This document shows positions 1 to 49,404 of a DNA stretch of 64,000 nucleotides, in pieces. How positions within the stretch are numbered: the first letter of the stretch is position 1; every line of letters begins with the position of its first letter. The notes beneath the pieces were generated by a model that saw only the letters and a list, made by a program, of their open reading frames with translations, was not told the DNA's origin and searched no databases. The position numbers and the translations under genes were made by a program. Source of the stretch: Prunella strophiata (Eukaryota > Chordata > Aves > Passeriformes > Prunellidae). Location of the stretch: contig JAZBQD010000030.1 of NCBI GenBank assembly GCA_036583965.1, forward strand, positions 54,065,551 through 54,129,550, read 5' to 3'.

Positions 1-178
1 CCATAAACTCTTCTTAAATACTGATCCCAAAGTATCTCTCTTCTTTCTGAAAATTACCTTCATGCTAGGATTCTATCAACAACATACCTTTCTAAAAAGG
101 CACAGAACACATTCACTATGCTCTCCATTCAGAAGCTATTTCAGTTCTAGAGAAATGCAGAGGAATCTGGACACAATC

Positions 179-272
179 TTGGGCAACCAGTTCTGGTGGC
201 CCTGATTGAGCAGGGGTGTTTGGACCAGATGACTTCCAGAGGTCCTTTCCCACCTCAACCATTCTGTGACTC
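179..272 (+). mobile_element. CR1 LINE 3' fragment
   Basis: It shows the CR1 3' signature: gggcaacc, then gagcaggggtgtttggacc, agatgacttccagaggtcc and caaccattctgtgac. It is strongly 5'-truncated and diverged. Confidence 0.75.
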
Positions 273-283
273 TCACCTGAAAA

Positions 284-591
284 TGATGATATTTAAAATA
301 CAGAAAGAAGGCAAATTTCATGTCACACTGTAATGAAGCCATTTTTAGGTAAAACAAAAGAAGAATTGTAAGTCAGCCAGCAAAACCTACTTTTTTTATC
401 ATATCTCCAGGCTTTTACAAAAAAGAAGGAAACTGAGATCCAGTGACCAGATCAATGGTCTCTCCCAAAATTTAAGAAAGTATCAGTTTCCATAAACAAT
501 ATAATAAATATGCTAGAAAGTGTATTTGAAAAAAATAAACAAGAAAGGAATGTATTATGCCTCTTTCCCACCCCCCAGTCCCCCCTCAGAG
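284..591 (+). repeat. Direct duplication in GTF2F2 intron 5, copy 1
   Basis: About 300 bp that recurs at 2799..3107 in the same orientation. Shared blocks include cagaaagaaggcaaatttca, gatcaatggtctctcccaaa and aaacaatataataaatatgc. Differences are scattered substitutions and small indels. It is not a repeat family I recognise. Confidence 0.85.
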
Positions 592-2798
592 CTGAAGAGT
601 ACAATGGAGTAAAAAGAACATATTAACCTTCTGTATCCAGCTGCAGATTTAAGAGAAACACAATAAAATACCTGCTGCATTACCAACAATAGGCTATGCC
701 TTATTTATTAGCATCATTATAATGGCTGGAAGCAACGACCAAAATTGCAACCTTTTTCATATCACTGAACAAAAAAGCATGGTAATATAAAAGGCCTATT
801 AAAATCCAGTCTCAGAACATCACTTGCAAAAACAACAAAAAAACAACAGACAAAATTAAAAGGACAAGGGACAGTGGAAAGAGTCTAAGATCACAAAAAA
901 ATATATAGGAAATAAACAAATGCAACACTCCTGACCACTGAAATGGGGAATAACCACTTCTCTGGGCTGCTGAGCTCATCTCACTTAAACCTTATTTTTC
1001 TTACTTGCTTCTCTCCACTACTCTGGTAAAAAATGTGAAAAGTGGATCAAAAATGGACAAACATACTGAAGTGTGTTGTTATTTTGCAGTCCAATTGTTC
1101 ACAATTAAGAGTGTTATTTGCTTGATTTCTTAAAAACTGGTGGGTGTCCAGGAACACAAGAATCTTATTAAATACATATCTTAACAGTACAGCTTAACCT
1201 ACATGAACATGATTAACATTAATTTTTTACAATGTACACATGACACTTCAGGAAAAACTGTGATTGGAAATACTCTAGAATATGAAAAAATTATATTTTT
1301 TTGTACTTGATGAGTAACTTAAAACATCCTAGGATTGTGTTTTTTTACTATGCTGAATCTTAACCTCAAGCCAGAGAAACTGATCTTCAATACTTGAAAA
1401 ATCAAGGTTGCATTGACTGACAGGCAGATGCAATCTCAGCCCTGCATAAAACTGGCTTCCCACCTCAAACAAACTGAGCAGCATTTGTGCAGCACGTCAG
1501 CCTTTGTGGAAAAGGCACAGATATATGCATACTTATGTATTTTGGAAAGGAATTCATAGCCAACTAAGCGTATCTACAAGAATATATAGGAAGTGGCATG
1601 GTGGTCAAATGACTCATTTTCTTCTGCTAGTAGGAAGTATTTGTGGGGGAAAAAAACCCAAACCAAAAAAATCCCCAAACCCCTGGCATAATGCTCATTT
1701 TCAGCAATATACTGAACTGTCAGTCAGTCAATACTCTCTCAGTACTTTAGAAAAGGTGAGCAACTCATCTGTACTAATTTAATTTCACTTGCTTGACCTA
1801 GAACATGAAGCTTCAGGACTTCCAGAGGCCTCCATAATATGGTTGTAAAGAAATATGACTTTTCAATTGTGGAAGTTCATTATTCAAGAATGTTTTACAA
1901 CCCATTACTCCTAAAAGTCTATTATGCATGTTTCTTCCAGCAGCTTTTATAAGGACTTTCATTATATTCTCTGTAGAAAACTCTTATAAGAAAAAGCAAA
2001 AAGATACACAAAATTCTTGCAAGGCTTGTTACAAGCTCTCATACTGGCAATCACTGTTTTCACTAATGACACTGCAAGACATATTTTTAAATTACTTAAG
2101 AGAGCTATAGGAATTACCATCCCTGTTGCAGTGTTAAATGTTGGCTCTTCTAGGCTTTTGGTAATCCTAGGACTCCTCTTTCTTCACTTGGTGTATGGTT
2201 TGTGAGACTTCAGTAATTCAGGTTAGGTATAGTCAAAGCAGAGCATTCCAAAAGCCATTGTGAAAGGTGACCAGCATTTCAGCATCACATTTGAGAATGA
2301 AACAAGGGCGCTGAATTCATCCTTTTTTGCCTGCCATTCTCCACTGTTGCAGAAGTGCTAACAAACACATCACACAATTCATCAACTGCTTGAGCTGCAC
2401 TTCACATGTGCCTACAAAACCTCCTCTGAGAACTGTGAGCCTGGTGCCCAGCCACCCCAGTGCAGAGGACCTGAGCAGTCCTAGAGACCTGTAGCTACTC
2501 AACTTGACCATGTCAGTCTGAATTGGAGCTTTGCAGAAGTCGCTCTCAGAGATTTTTTTTCTTCTTAGCTTTACCTTAAAATAAAATGTATAAGATACTG
2601 ATGGTCCAAATACTTTTGAAAATATTTTTTTCTATGAGGAAATGGAGAAGCAGAAATGGGGAAGGGGGACTGAGAAAGATTTGGGGAAGAAGAGAGTTTG
2701 CTATGATCAGAGGGATGAAGAGAACGGATGTGAGGACCAATGCAAGGATAGAAATAGGTAATGTGGCAGAAAGAATCTGAGATGGCTACAACTGGCAT

Positions 2799-3107
2799 GA
2801 CGATATTGAAAATACAGAAAGAAGGCAAATTTCATGCCATGCTGTAATGAAGCCATTTTAAGGTAAAACAAAAGAAGAATCATACGTCAGCCAGCAAAGC
2901 CTACTTTTTTTTATCCTGTCTCCAGGCATTTACAAAAAGAAGAAAACTGAGATCCAGATCAGATCAATGGTCTCTCCCAAAATTTAAGAATCAGATTCCA
3001 TAAACAATATAATAAATATGCTAGAAAGTGTATTAAAAAAAAAAAAAAAAAAAAAAGGAATTTTTTATGCCTCTTTTTTTACCCCCTGCACAACCCCCAG
3101 CCCTCCA
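2799..3107 (+). repeat. Direct duplication in GTF2F2 intron 5, copy 2
   Basis: The second copy of 284..591. The A-rich stretch of copy 1 (tgaaaaaaataaac) has become an uninterrupted 22-A run here (3035..3056). The CR1 fragment just before copy 1 is absent before copy 2. Confidence 0.85.
3035..3056 (+). repeat. Poly(A) tract, 22 nt
   Basis: A run of 22 A inside duplication copy 2. It looks like slippage growth of the interrupted A-rich run at the same place in copy 1. Confidence 0.95.
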
Positions 3108-6100
3108 TTTTCCCTCTTTTGTGAATAGGAAACCCCTTAGGAGTATCAAAGATCGTATTCTCCTCTCAAATCATCTGGAGCCTGAAGCGATCCTGAATGT
3201 CTGGGGAGCTCCTCTCTTCCTGTGCCCCATGTTTCCCAGTGCAGACAAGCTTGGAAGATCTCTCTCTTTAATCTGGGTCATTAATCCAAGGTGGTTAAAC
3301 ATTGGAATCACAGAATTAAAATCTCTTAAACCTCAAAGACAAAATTAAGGCACAGACAATGCATCTTCATGGTGGAAAGTTGAGCAAGAAAATAGTCTGG
3401 TTCATGTGGGACTGGCTAGGGAGGATGTGGAGCCTGCCTAAGGCAGCCTGACAGAAGGGAAAGGCAACCTGCCTGGATGACATGGATGGTGGGGGCATAA
3501 GCCTGGTGCAAATACAGAGTGTGCTGCACAGTGAGGCATGTGTGTGACCCCCACCTGTGACACACACACTGCTACCACAGTTCACATGTGCCCCCACTGT
3601 CTGACAGGCTCCATGGGGCAAGAAGGGAGCTATCGTAGAGTAGTGTAGGCACAGTATTTTCTGTGACACTGCACAGCAAAGCTGACTGCAGTTAGGAATG
3701 GTCTGCCTACTTTTTTCCCCACACAGTCCAAATATTTTTAAATGGGATCATGAGATCCACTCCCACAAGACAGAAATCATGACAGGTGCTTGGAAACCAC
3801 ATATATTATTTTCCAGCTAGCCTCAATAACGGCAAATGTAAAACCAATCATTAAGGTGCTATGAAGAAATACACTGCTAATAAAAATGTTGCAGGAAGTT
3901 CAACGAAGCTTTACCAGTGCAGGATAGTGGAAGTTTCATGGTATTTGTCCTTCTTTTAGAACGTGAAGTTCAGGAAAACTGAAAAAAATTAAATAAATCT
4001 GCCGACAACAAAGCTTGCAAAATGGAATACCAAGTGAAGGTCACACAACCTCTGTTTTACCTTAGTTAGGGAGTAGCTATCCCTAGACACACATTTGTAC
4101 CTTGTATTCAATGTGTTGTGAACATCAGCCATCTCCATCCTTTCTGTAATCAAATCAAAAGCTGGGGGAAAAAACCCTCCCGACTATTACATTTGTTAAC
4201 ATTTTCACTCACACATGTTACCAGTTTCTGTGGTTTCATCATCCATCCTTAAACCCACACGTCACGCTTATCTCCCACTTAACTGCCAGCACGCCCATCA
4301 CAAGACCATGGCTTCATCCTCACGCTGAAACTCTACAGAGCACCAAGGAGACCAATGCCACGCCAGGCATCCATCAGCTGATCTCCTTGACCCAGATGCA
4401 GACAGCAAAATAGACAGGATCTGTATCTGCATTTAATACCAGGAAGGATATAATGCTTTTTGGTTACTGCCAGCTCTCAGAAAAAAGTGATTGCAGATTT
4501 TGAGAGTGTGCAGCTCCATTTTCTAGATCTTAAACATTTGAAGCTACTGCATTTATCTTTTAATTTTACTTCCTTCCCAACTCAAGTCAGTATTATAGCA
4601 GTAAAATCCTACACAATAGACTTGCTATTTTATCAATATTATAAATTCCATCTTTGAAGAGTCTCTCTCATATAAAGCACAACAGTAAATAGAAAAATGA
4701 ACAAAATGGTTTAATATAACACAGCTCTATAATGTATGTGTTTTATCTTTAATGCTGTCACCTATTTTTATGTACAGACTGTAGCATGTTGAGGGTGGGA
4801 GAGCATAAAGGGAGTTAAAAGTTAGATCCTACTACTCAAATACCAGATACAGTATTTGGATATAAACCAATTCCTTCTGAGGCTGTGACTGCTAGATGTG
4901 CTAAATCTCATGCTGATTCTCAACAGATCAGACTATTTTTTTAACTTCTTGGTAGAAGGCAGAAAATCTTTAACAACATGTGAAGTTAGAAAGTAGGAAT
5001 ACACAGCCTGACAATTTTTCTAGAGGAAGGAAAAAACAACGGTACCATTGTTTTCACCTGCCAATGTTTTCAGAGACAAAATCTGCTTCTGTGTTTATAC
5101 TTCTGTTGCTCCTATAGGAGTAGAACATGACAAAATTGAAGATCAGGAGGGGCTGCATCCATGCATGCAGTGACAGAAAGTAAAACGCTGAAAAATTCAA
5201 AGTTTGGGTAGTACTTAATTAAAGCTATCAGTTCTGTTTTGGTCTCCTGTGGCCTTACCAGAAGAAGCTTATCTGATCAACTATGTACAAAATGCAAAGA
5301 AGCATTGTACCAGGAAACCTGTGATTAGAACAAGTATGAAGCAAATACATCTTACATTCTATATTCATGTATATTTAAAATTGCCAAATTGAAATGAGTC
5401 CTTTTCTATAACATTTGCCTCATCTCCATTTCCTACTGATGACAAAAACCATGACAGCAATCACAGAACTCCATCTGAAATTAAGTAGTTCACTGTACAG
5501 GAACAAACTTATGGAACTAATTTCCAACAGCTAGAACATAAAATGTCAAAACTGAATGAACTCAGTAAAGAAATACTGGAGCAATTTAGATGACAGAGAA
5601 GGTTAATAAAATACAAGATTCTGAAAATGTACATGATACATAGAAATCAGATCAGGCATTGAAGAAAAACGGCACTTTGCATTTTCTGTTTCTTTTGACA
5701 ATTTTAAAACCAGTCATGGACAATTCTTTTCTTGAAATTTCCTGCTTTGAATTTGTCTATTTACAACAAACTCACAGTATAAAAAGGTGATTTAATGAAA
5801 ACTCACATGCTTATAATGTATAAAGATGGACTTAATATAAGGCACAATTCAATCCCAAATCTGATTACTAGAGAACATCATCAAGTTAATTCAAGATATA
5901 TGAATTACATGGTAAATTCTAGAGGTATTTGCTTAAATTTTCAGAAGTCGCTAAATGATTCTGTTAAATGTGTGTGCTGTGGTTTCCATGCCACTTCTGG
6001 TATTTTCACTCACCACCTTTTCCAAGAACCATCCCAATTTAGGTCCAGAACCTCTCCAGAAACTCTTTCCTATTTTGGACATTTCAAATGTCTTTTCAGA

Positions 6101-6539
6101 GATCCTTTTTGTCTAGCATGGCACAGTGTAAAGCGAAATTAAACTTGGGTGATCCACAGAAATCCACACTCAAGAAGTGCACCCCAAGCAGACCAATGTA
6201 ATCCCTTAAATCCTCAGGAAATTCAGCTTGACTCACATCAGAATACAGTCATATGTTCAGATATGAAAAGGTACATATGCTCTAGTAAGAGATTTGCATA
6301 TGATGGGTGCAGAAGTCTGCATCATCCCACCAGATAAAAACAGAGGGAGATACGACGCCCACAGCAGCCTTCACTCCCTCCCTACAGTAAATCCACCCCA
6401 AAAGCAAGATCAGTTCTGATTCAGTGTAGATCTGGTGTAAGACCATGACAATACTGAAATCACCCTTCCTTAGTAAGGCAATAATAATAAAAGCACCAAA
6501 GTCAGATATCACATATCTTTTGTCATGAAGGACTCCTAC

Positions 6540-42700
<36,161 letters not shown>

Positions 42701-42930
42701 GGCGGGGCAGCGGCCGGGCCGGGCCGGGCGCCGGACGAGACGAGCAGGCGGCGAGCGCGGCAGCGGAGCGCTTCCGGCACACGGCGGCCCGCGAGGGACA
42801 AACCTCCTCCGCTCGCACGGCACGGCGGGGCGGGCCCTCGCTGCGTCGGGGCCGCGGGTTCGGGTCCCCGCCCCGGCGGCGCCGTGGGAGGGGCGGGAAT
42901 CCGGGGTGGCCGCAGAAAGTTCCGGTGTCA

Positions 42931-43131
42931 CAGGATGTCCTGGGTTCGAAGGCACCCGTAAGGATCATCGCATCCAGCTCCCGGCTCCCAGGACATTCCC
43001 AAGTGTCACACCGTGTGCCTGAGAGCACTGTCTTAGTGCTTGTTGAGCTCTGTCAGGCTTAGTGCTGTAACCACTCTATGGGGAGCTTGTTCAGTGCTCA
43101 GCCACCCTCTGAGTGAAGAACCTATTCCTGA
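42931..43131 (-). mobile_element. CR1 LINE 3' fragment upstream of the GTF2F2 promoter
   Basis: Reverse-orientation CR1 of another subfamily: gagctctgtcaggcttagtg, then ggggagcttgttcagtgctc and gagtgaagaacctattcctg. It stops abruptly where the LTR starts at 43132 and does not resume after the LTR. Confidence 0.82.
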
Positions 43132-43754
43132 TGTGAAAAATGCATATTACATGATTGGCTTTTCGCAAATATTATATGTATCATGTTGTATTAATTTTGT
43201 AGTGCTATATTGATGTTTTAATAATATAGTAAATGTAGTGTTATGGTTAAATTGTGGTTTTTATAATTAAAATAGAGACTATGTATGTAAGATTTTTTTA
43301 CAGGAGGAATGGGGTATTCGCACAGAGATAGCAGCCACAGGGCACCCAGATCTTCCAGGGAAGAGAGAATTTATGACTCTTACCAGAAGGAATCAAATTC
43401 TTCCTGCATTGCTGAGACTGTGGGACGCCGAGAGACTGGGAGTGAGAAGATGACAAAAACCAGATGAAATCCTTTGTTTTGTGTGGAATTTATGCATCAT
43501 GCATGCCGTATATGAATATGCAACAGGTTATTGCTTTTAAGGGTTAATCCTTTGTTAATGGGCGTGCTTTTGGGGCTTGATTAGCCCAGGAGGGCACCCG
43601 AACCAGTTCATAACTCTTTGTTTTTATTGTCTCGTATTGTCCTAATCTAAACTGTTCAAATTTTATTTACTCTAATTATATTACTATTTTTATAACCATT
43701 TTATTACTATTAAACGTTTAAAATTTCAAAAACAAGGGATTGGCATTTTTCACA
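43132..43754 (+). mobile_element. Endogenous retrovirus LTR (avian ERVL-like), inserted in or joined to a CR1
   Basis: A roughly 620-bp block begins TGTGAAAAATGC and ends GGCATTTTTCACA, imperfect inverted termini of the TG...CA type. Near the 3' end is ATTACTATTAAACG, which resembles an avian LTR polyadenylation region. The block closely resembles LTRs I recall as abundant in passerine genomes. No internal retroviral genes follow, so it is a solo LTR. I see no clear target-site duplication: the left flank is ttcctga and the right flank is cccagc. It lies about 430 bp upstream of the GTF2F2 start codon, in the opposite orientation. Confidence 0.75.
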
Positions 43755-44245
43755 CCCAGCATGCTGAAGAAAGACAGCAGTGTGTAAATGATCTAGGGGA
43801 GCTGGAGGAGCAGCCTGGAGAGAGGAGGCACTACCATGACAGCGTCCTTCTGTTTGGGAGGGAAATGGTGGCCAGAGGAGCAGCTCCTGTGAAAGGGATC
43901 AGAGCATCATGGTGTGCCCAAAGGCCATGAAAGTGAGAAAAACACAGCTGGTGAATCCCTTACTGGAAATAAAAAGTACAGATTCAAGCTTAGCTTCCCA
44001 GAAAGGGAACTCACAAGGAAGTGTTGGAACAGGCTGTCCAAAGATAGAAGGGTATCTCAGACCCTGATAATGTCTTATGTCAGGAGAGAGAAAACACCTG
44101 CCCATCCTACTTTAACATGGGGGTATTTGGCTTAGAAAAAACTAAGTCCTTATTTTACAGCTGCCTCTGTCCCTGGGGATGTTTTCCCCCTTTGCAGTTT
44201 AACCCTGTTATCTCCCTTCTATCCACTGTGGGCACAAGAAAGACG

Positions 44246-44441
44246 TGGACACTCTGGAGACACTGGCACAGGTTGCCCAGAGAAGTTGTGGATGCCCCAT
44301 CCCTGGCACTGTTCAAGGCCAGGTTTGCCAGGGCCCTGAGCAACCTGGTCTATTGGAAGGTGTCCCTCTCCACTGCAGGGGGTTTGAACTAGATGATCTT
44401 TAAGGTCCTTTCCAGTCCAAACCACTCTATGATTCTATGGC
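44246..44441 (+). mobile_element. CR1 LINE 3' fragment
   Basis: Forward CR1 3' end: ggttgcccagagaagttgtg, then gagcaacctggtctattgga and the terminal ccactctatgattctatgg. Confidence 0.92.
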
Positions 44442-45236
44442 ATGGAAAGCATTTTATTATCTTCCTCTCTTCTTTGTCCTTTTGCTGAGATGTAGCCCTT
44501 TGATTTGCCTCCTCTCATACTAAATAACTTCAGTTTGTTCAATTCTGTCTCATAGGTCTATTTTCTAGACCTCTGGCTATGTCCATTGCTCTCTGGATTC
44601 CCCCCAGTACAAGTTTACATCCTCTTTGAAGCCTGGTTGCTCAACACTGAAGGTTATACTCCATCTGAGTCTGTACCAGCAGCAAGCAGAGGGTTTTTTC
44701 TGGTACAATCTGCAAGAAATTGCTCATCTGGCTCACAAAAAGTGATCTCAGTATTATAACTCAGATATGATAGTCTGCCTTTCTAATTATAGGCAAGCAT
44801 CTAGGTAACCAAGGAGGACAATGGTTTTATATGTATCTGAAGCAATAACAGCTAACACTGAACTATTATATTGACTAGGGTTAGTTACATTTAAAATTAA
44901 CTGCATTTAAAAATTGCTCTTGTTTTTACATTGGAACTGTGTTTGTCTGCAGAACTCAGCTGGGAGGGTGGGTACATCTTATATTGTTAGTCAACTTCCA
45001 CTGAAAATTCAGTTTTCTTTAAGACAACCTTACACAGACCTACTAGAGGGTCCTCAGATGCTAATAAAAATGGAAGTCAGTGCATCTCAACAGTAGTAAG
45101 ACCAGCCCCATTTTCTGTGACTATGTCCCCCCCAAATATTGTAGGTCTAAGACCCTTTGGTTTTGTTCACCTGGAAAAAGCGTGGATCTACACAGACAAA
45201 CAACATTCCTTTACAGTCTGCTTTGGATCCTGCTCA

Positions 45237-45795
45237 TAGGATCATAGAACATACTTTGGGTTGGAATCATAGTTTGGATTGAAAGGGACCTTAAAGACCA
45301 TCTAGTTCCAAACTCCTTGCCCTGGGCAGGGACATTTTCCACTAGACCACGTTGCTCAGGGTTCCATCCAACCTGGCCTTGAACACTTCTAGGCATAAGG
45401 CATCCACAATTTCTCTGGACAATTTGTTCCAGTGTTTCACTACCCTCATTTGGAAACATTTCTTTCTGATGTCCAATCTAAACCCAACTTTTTAAAACCA
45501 TTGCACGTTGTCCTTTCACTACAGGCCCTGAATAAAAAGTGTCTTTCTTTCTTGTGAGCCCCTTTAATGTACTGAAAGGCCACAAAAAGATCTCCCTGGG
45601 GCTTCTGTTTCTCCAGGCTGAACACTCCCCAATCTCTCAGCCTGTCTTCACAGGAGAGATGCTCCAGCCCTCTAACCATTTTAGTTTCTTTCCTCTGGAC
45701 CTTATCCAACAGGTTGGCATCTGCCTTGTGCTGGGAGCCCCAGGGCTGGATGCCGTACTCCAGAAGGGATCTCAAATATCCCCCCGGGATAAATA
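45237..45795 (-). mobile_element. CR1 LINE copy, about 560 bp
   Basis: Reverse-orientation CR1: gaccttaaagaccatctagt, then cactagaccacgttgctcag and tgggagccccagggctggat. The long antisense frame at 45446..45775 is CR1 sequence. Confidence 0.92.
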
Positions 45796-48700
45796 CTGAA
45801 TTAACAAGAAAACTGTCCTTCTGCCACTGCTCCCAGCTCAGTCTGTGTACTCAGACCACATGCAGCACCACGTTTCAAAAGAAAAAAAGCAGTGGAATGG
45901 ATGTCTCTCACAGGGGTGACATTTGCAGCAAAGCAGCATCGCAGGGTTTCAGATGGGCCTGTGCTCCACCAGATGGACAGAGAGGAGCTCCACTTGCAAA
46001 GAGCCCAGTAGCAGGTGACAGGAGCATGGCTGACCACCTCAGGACTCCTTAGAAAGGTAATCCCTGAGGAGTCATCACTCATATTCCATGTGTAAATGAC
46101 AATAGCAAAAATCTCTGTAAAAGCCTGACAATTGGGGTTGCTCAGCTGGCAACCCAGAGGGGAAGCCAGCCAGGCAGAGATTTCTCCTGGCTTCCTCCAG
46201 GCAGCCTTTCCATAGCTGTTTCCATGGAAACTGAATTTAAAGGGACAACAAGCAGGAAAAAGAGCGCATTTTCATTAATTCCTCGTTTAAAATCTCAACC
46301 GTGTGTTTGCCAGGGACACATTTAGTGCCACGGAGGAGGATCCAGGGGCCAGCTGTTGAGCTGCAGAGCTGTGTGTTAGTCACCCATTTTCTTCTTGCTT
46401 GCATGGAAACAGGTGTGTCTGAGAAGAGACATGGCCAAATTCAGACTTGCACAGCCTTTCTCTCTTTATTTTCCCCTTGCCCAGTTAGGTGAGATGAGTT
46501 GGCAGTGTCATCAGCGGCTACGCAGAATTTCTCTTCATCCATTTTAGAACGGGCTAATTGATGCAGCCTGGTGGTGCTCGGTGAAAACCAGCTCAGCAGA
46601 AGATGCAAAAGGCCTGATGCTGTCCTGTTGAAGCTGATGGGAGTTTTGCATTTAGGAACCCATGTGCTTTCCTCAAAGCCCAGCAAGAACTAGGGAAGGT
46701 GTGCTCCTGGGAGCTGGTGGTCCCACAAGAAATCAGTGATGGACACCATCAGAGAGGTTTCCATGTGCTGGTAGAGATGAGTGCTGCCCACACCTGGATG
46801 TTCCCTGAGTTCAGCGCTGTACACCAGAGCTGTGCTGGGCCTCCATGGGGTCAAAATATTTGGGTCTGGAGCCCAAGCTGAGATCCACTGTGAAGCACAG
46901 AGGAAATCTCCTGCAGATTTTGATTTGGGAGCATTGAGCCAGGAAGACTATTTCACCAACAGCTGATGCTCTAACTTCACTCATTCCTGCCTGCTAATCT
47001 CCTCATCAACAAATTAAGGTGAGCAGGGAACTCATGCTGGAAGAGGAAAACTACTGGAGGGAGATTGTTGAAACGTTGCTTGTCCTACTCCGTAACAAGT
47101 ACAACACAGCATTAGCAGGGCTCTGCCTGCCAGCAAGGATCTCTGCTGTATCCTGAATACCTGAATCTTCAGTCAACAAAAACCTCATGGACTTATGAGG
47201 ATGCAAGAATTAAATCTCAAAACTACCATTGTTGTTTGAACTGCGTGAGTAAGAGGAGGGCAAACTTTTGCCATCTTCAACTTTAGTGCATCATTCTCTT
47301 GTTTGTGGTGCGGTTGGTCTGTGTAAGCTGGAAAAAAAAGAGAAGAAATAATCTGCAAAGATGAAAAGAACATCTGGGCAGATCATGATTATTTATTTTG
47401 GAATAAAAGAAAAGAAATTCTGTGTAACTTACTCCAAAACAGGGCATGACCCATCAAGCTGCATATCTATTTCCTGAGGCAGCAAAGAATTCTCAGTGTG
47501 TCTTTTTAAGACAAAAAATATATGTTGGAGCTTTTGTGTTTTCAAACTGCTTTTGAGCAGCATGTTAATAACAGACTTGTTTACTCCAAGCTGTTCTGTG
47601 GCAGAGAGTTGGAAAACATCAAGCACAGGGCTGAGCTCCTATTTCAGTACAATCCTAGGCAGTATGAAATCTTCAACGAGGCACTTGTGCTGCAAAACGC
47701 AACACAAAAAGGCAGTTCTGAACAGAGGGCAGCCTTCATTCATTTATTTATAATTTTTAATTCATTCTATATATTTACAGCCACACATTTTTTTCTATGC
47801 TATGTATTGGAGAACACTTAGTTTTCAGGATAATAGCACTGGAACTCTGCTTGCTGTTCCAACCCATACCATGTCTTCCATCATATTGATAGTGTGCAGT
47901 AAACTTGACTGTAGGCAGCTTGTACTCTTGCTTGTTAGGATTTTCACCATATCAAGGAAGGAGTGGGAGTGGGGGAAGAGAGAAAATTGAAAGACGCAAT
48001 TGCAAATTATTTTTTTTTCAGACAAAGAAAACACTTGTCAGAGAATTTCAGACACTTGGTTTGAACCTAATTTAAAATAATTTTTTTAATGGCCATAAAA
48101 TTAGCATTATCTCTTTAACTCAAGGTACTTTTTGTGCCTCGCAGGAATAAAAAAGTATTGTCTAGCCTTTTTCACCAGTGTCTCTCAAGAAGGAACTTTA
48201 AGCATGCAACATTTTCAACCTAGTAATAGCACAAAGGTAATGTGAGGTTTCAGCAACTTGTTGCTCTCTAAAGTGCCTTTTCATTGTAGATGTATATAAA
48301 ATGTTATATAGAACTGAGTTTAACCTGTTCTTCCTGCCCTCCTTGACATTTTTTCTGATCTTCTTCTCTGGTAATGTACTACTTCAGCACAAAAGGTCAG
48401 CAGCATCTACAGTCACTCATCTCCTGGACTTTCCACTAATGAGTTGGTGAAGAGCAAGGCATTTTCTCTTCAGCTACCAAAAAAAAATTGTTTTCAATGG
48501 ATTTATTTCCCTTGTGTTATAATTTAACAAACTTGATTCTATGCCACTGATATTCCCCTTATTTTGTAGGTATAGGCAATGCACAGTCACCAAGGGTATG
48601 TTATTGATGCATAAATTATCTCCTAATGAACTACTGTTTTGCAGAGGGAGCTTCCCAGTGAGACTAGGAGAAGGCTGTGTGACTAAACTGAGCAAAAACA

Positions 48701-49382
48701 ACATTATTGACCAGAAGAACAAATCTACAATGCGCCTAAAGAAAAACAGTGCACTTCTGTTGGAAAGCTTGGCAGCCTATAAATGCAACAAAGTCCTCTA
48801 GTTTGTGTGTGTCACTGCTTTGGAAGCGATCCCTCTGGGACCCTTCAGTGCCACATGTGCTGTCATTAAAGGAAATGAACCACATGCATCTGCATCTAAC
48901 CTCATGTCCCACCCTTGCATCTAGTTGCAGCTCAGCCACAGCAGCATCTCACAACAAACTCTCACTGAGATAATTAGCTGGAGACATCAGATGGTGTCTG
49001 CTTCATTACTGCTGTGTGCTGCCTGCGGGGTTCCCTCCAAAGTTTTTCCACCTAATGGCCTTTGCTGATAACTCACTTTTTTTCCTATGTGCTGCTTGTT
49101 GGCACTTCTCTAAAACAGTGCTAATGATCTAATAAATATGATTATGCAAGAGTGGTTTGTCTCCTTTCAGCATAAGCTAACAAGGCTATTACAGACCAGA
49201 GCAAAATACATTATCTTTGCCACAAAGAACAGCTTTCCCAAAATTGAAATAAATAAACTGGAAGAAGTAGAAAGTGTTACAGACCTGCAATTGGATCATA
49301 TTTTACTGGATTTCTATTGATGGATGAGGTTAAATAAGGTCTGAAATTTTGCCTTCTAGTTAATTGTTATGGCTTAAACATT

Positions 49383-49404
49383 AAAAAAAAAAAAAAAAAA
49401 AAAA
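49383..49404 (+). repeat. Poly(A) tract, 22 nt
   Basis: A simple A run. It accounts for the polyphenylalanine end of the chance minus-strand frame at 49381..49839. Confidence 0.95.

Larger units (their letters stand above)
1..6539 (-). other. GTF2F2 intron 5 (partial): no exon seen
   Basis: AT-rich intronic DNA. I looked on the minus strand for the remaining RAP30 exons (the LSQQLDKVV, NIEYERKKKEDGKRARADKQ and winged-helix parts) and did not find them. It holds a CR1 3' fragment near 179-272, a direct duplication (284-591 and 2799-3107) and an A-tract at 3035-3056. Open frames such as 5795..6142 show no family resemblance. Confidence 0.7.

Noticed and set aside
5795..6142. 115-aa plus-strand frame in GTF2F2 intron 5
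   Set aside because: Low-complexity intronic reading with no domain, antisense to the host gene and lacking splice or promoter support.
45446..45775. 109-aa minus-strand frame
   Set aside because: This is part of a truncated CR1 copy, a decayed relic of the LINE and not a host gene.
47522..47821. 99-aa plus-strand frame with a somewhat protein-like reading (FEQHVNNRLVYSKLF and onward)
   Set aside because: No family is recognised, it has no convincing donor site at its 3' end and no neighbouring exons, and a second overlapping frame is also open. Chance is the simplest explanation.
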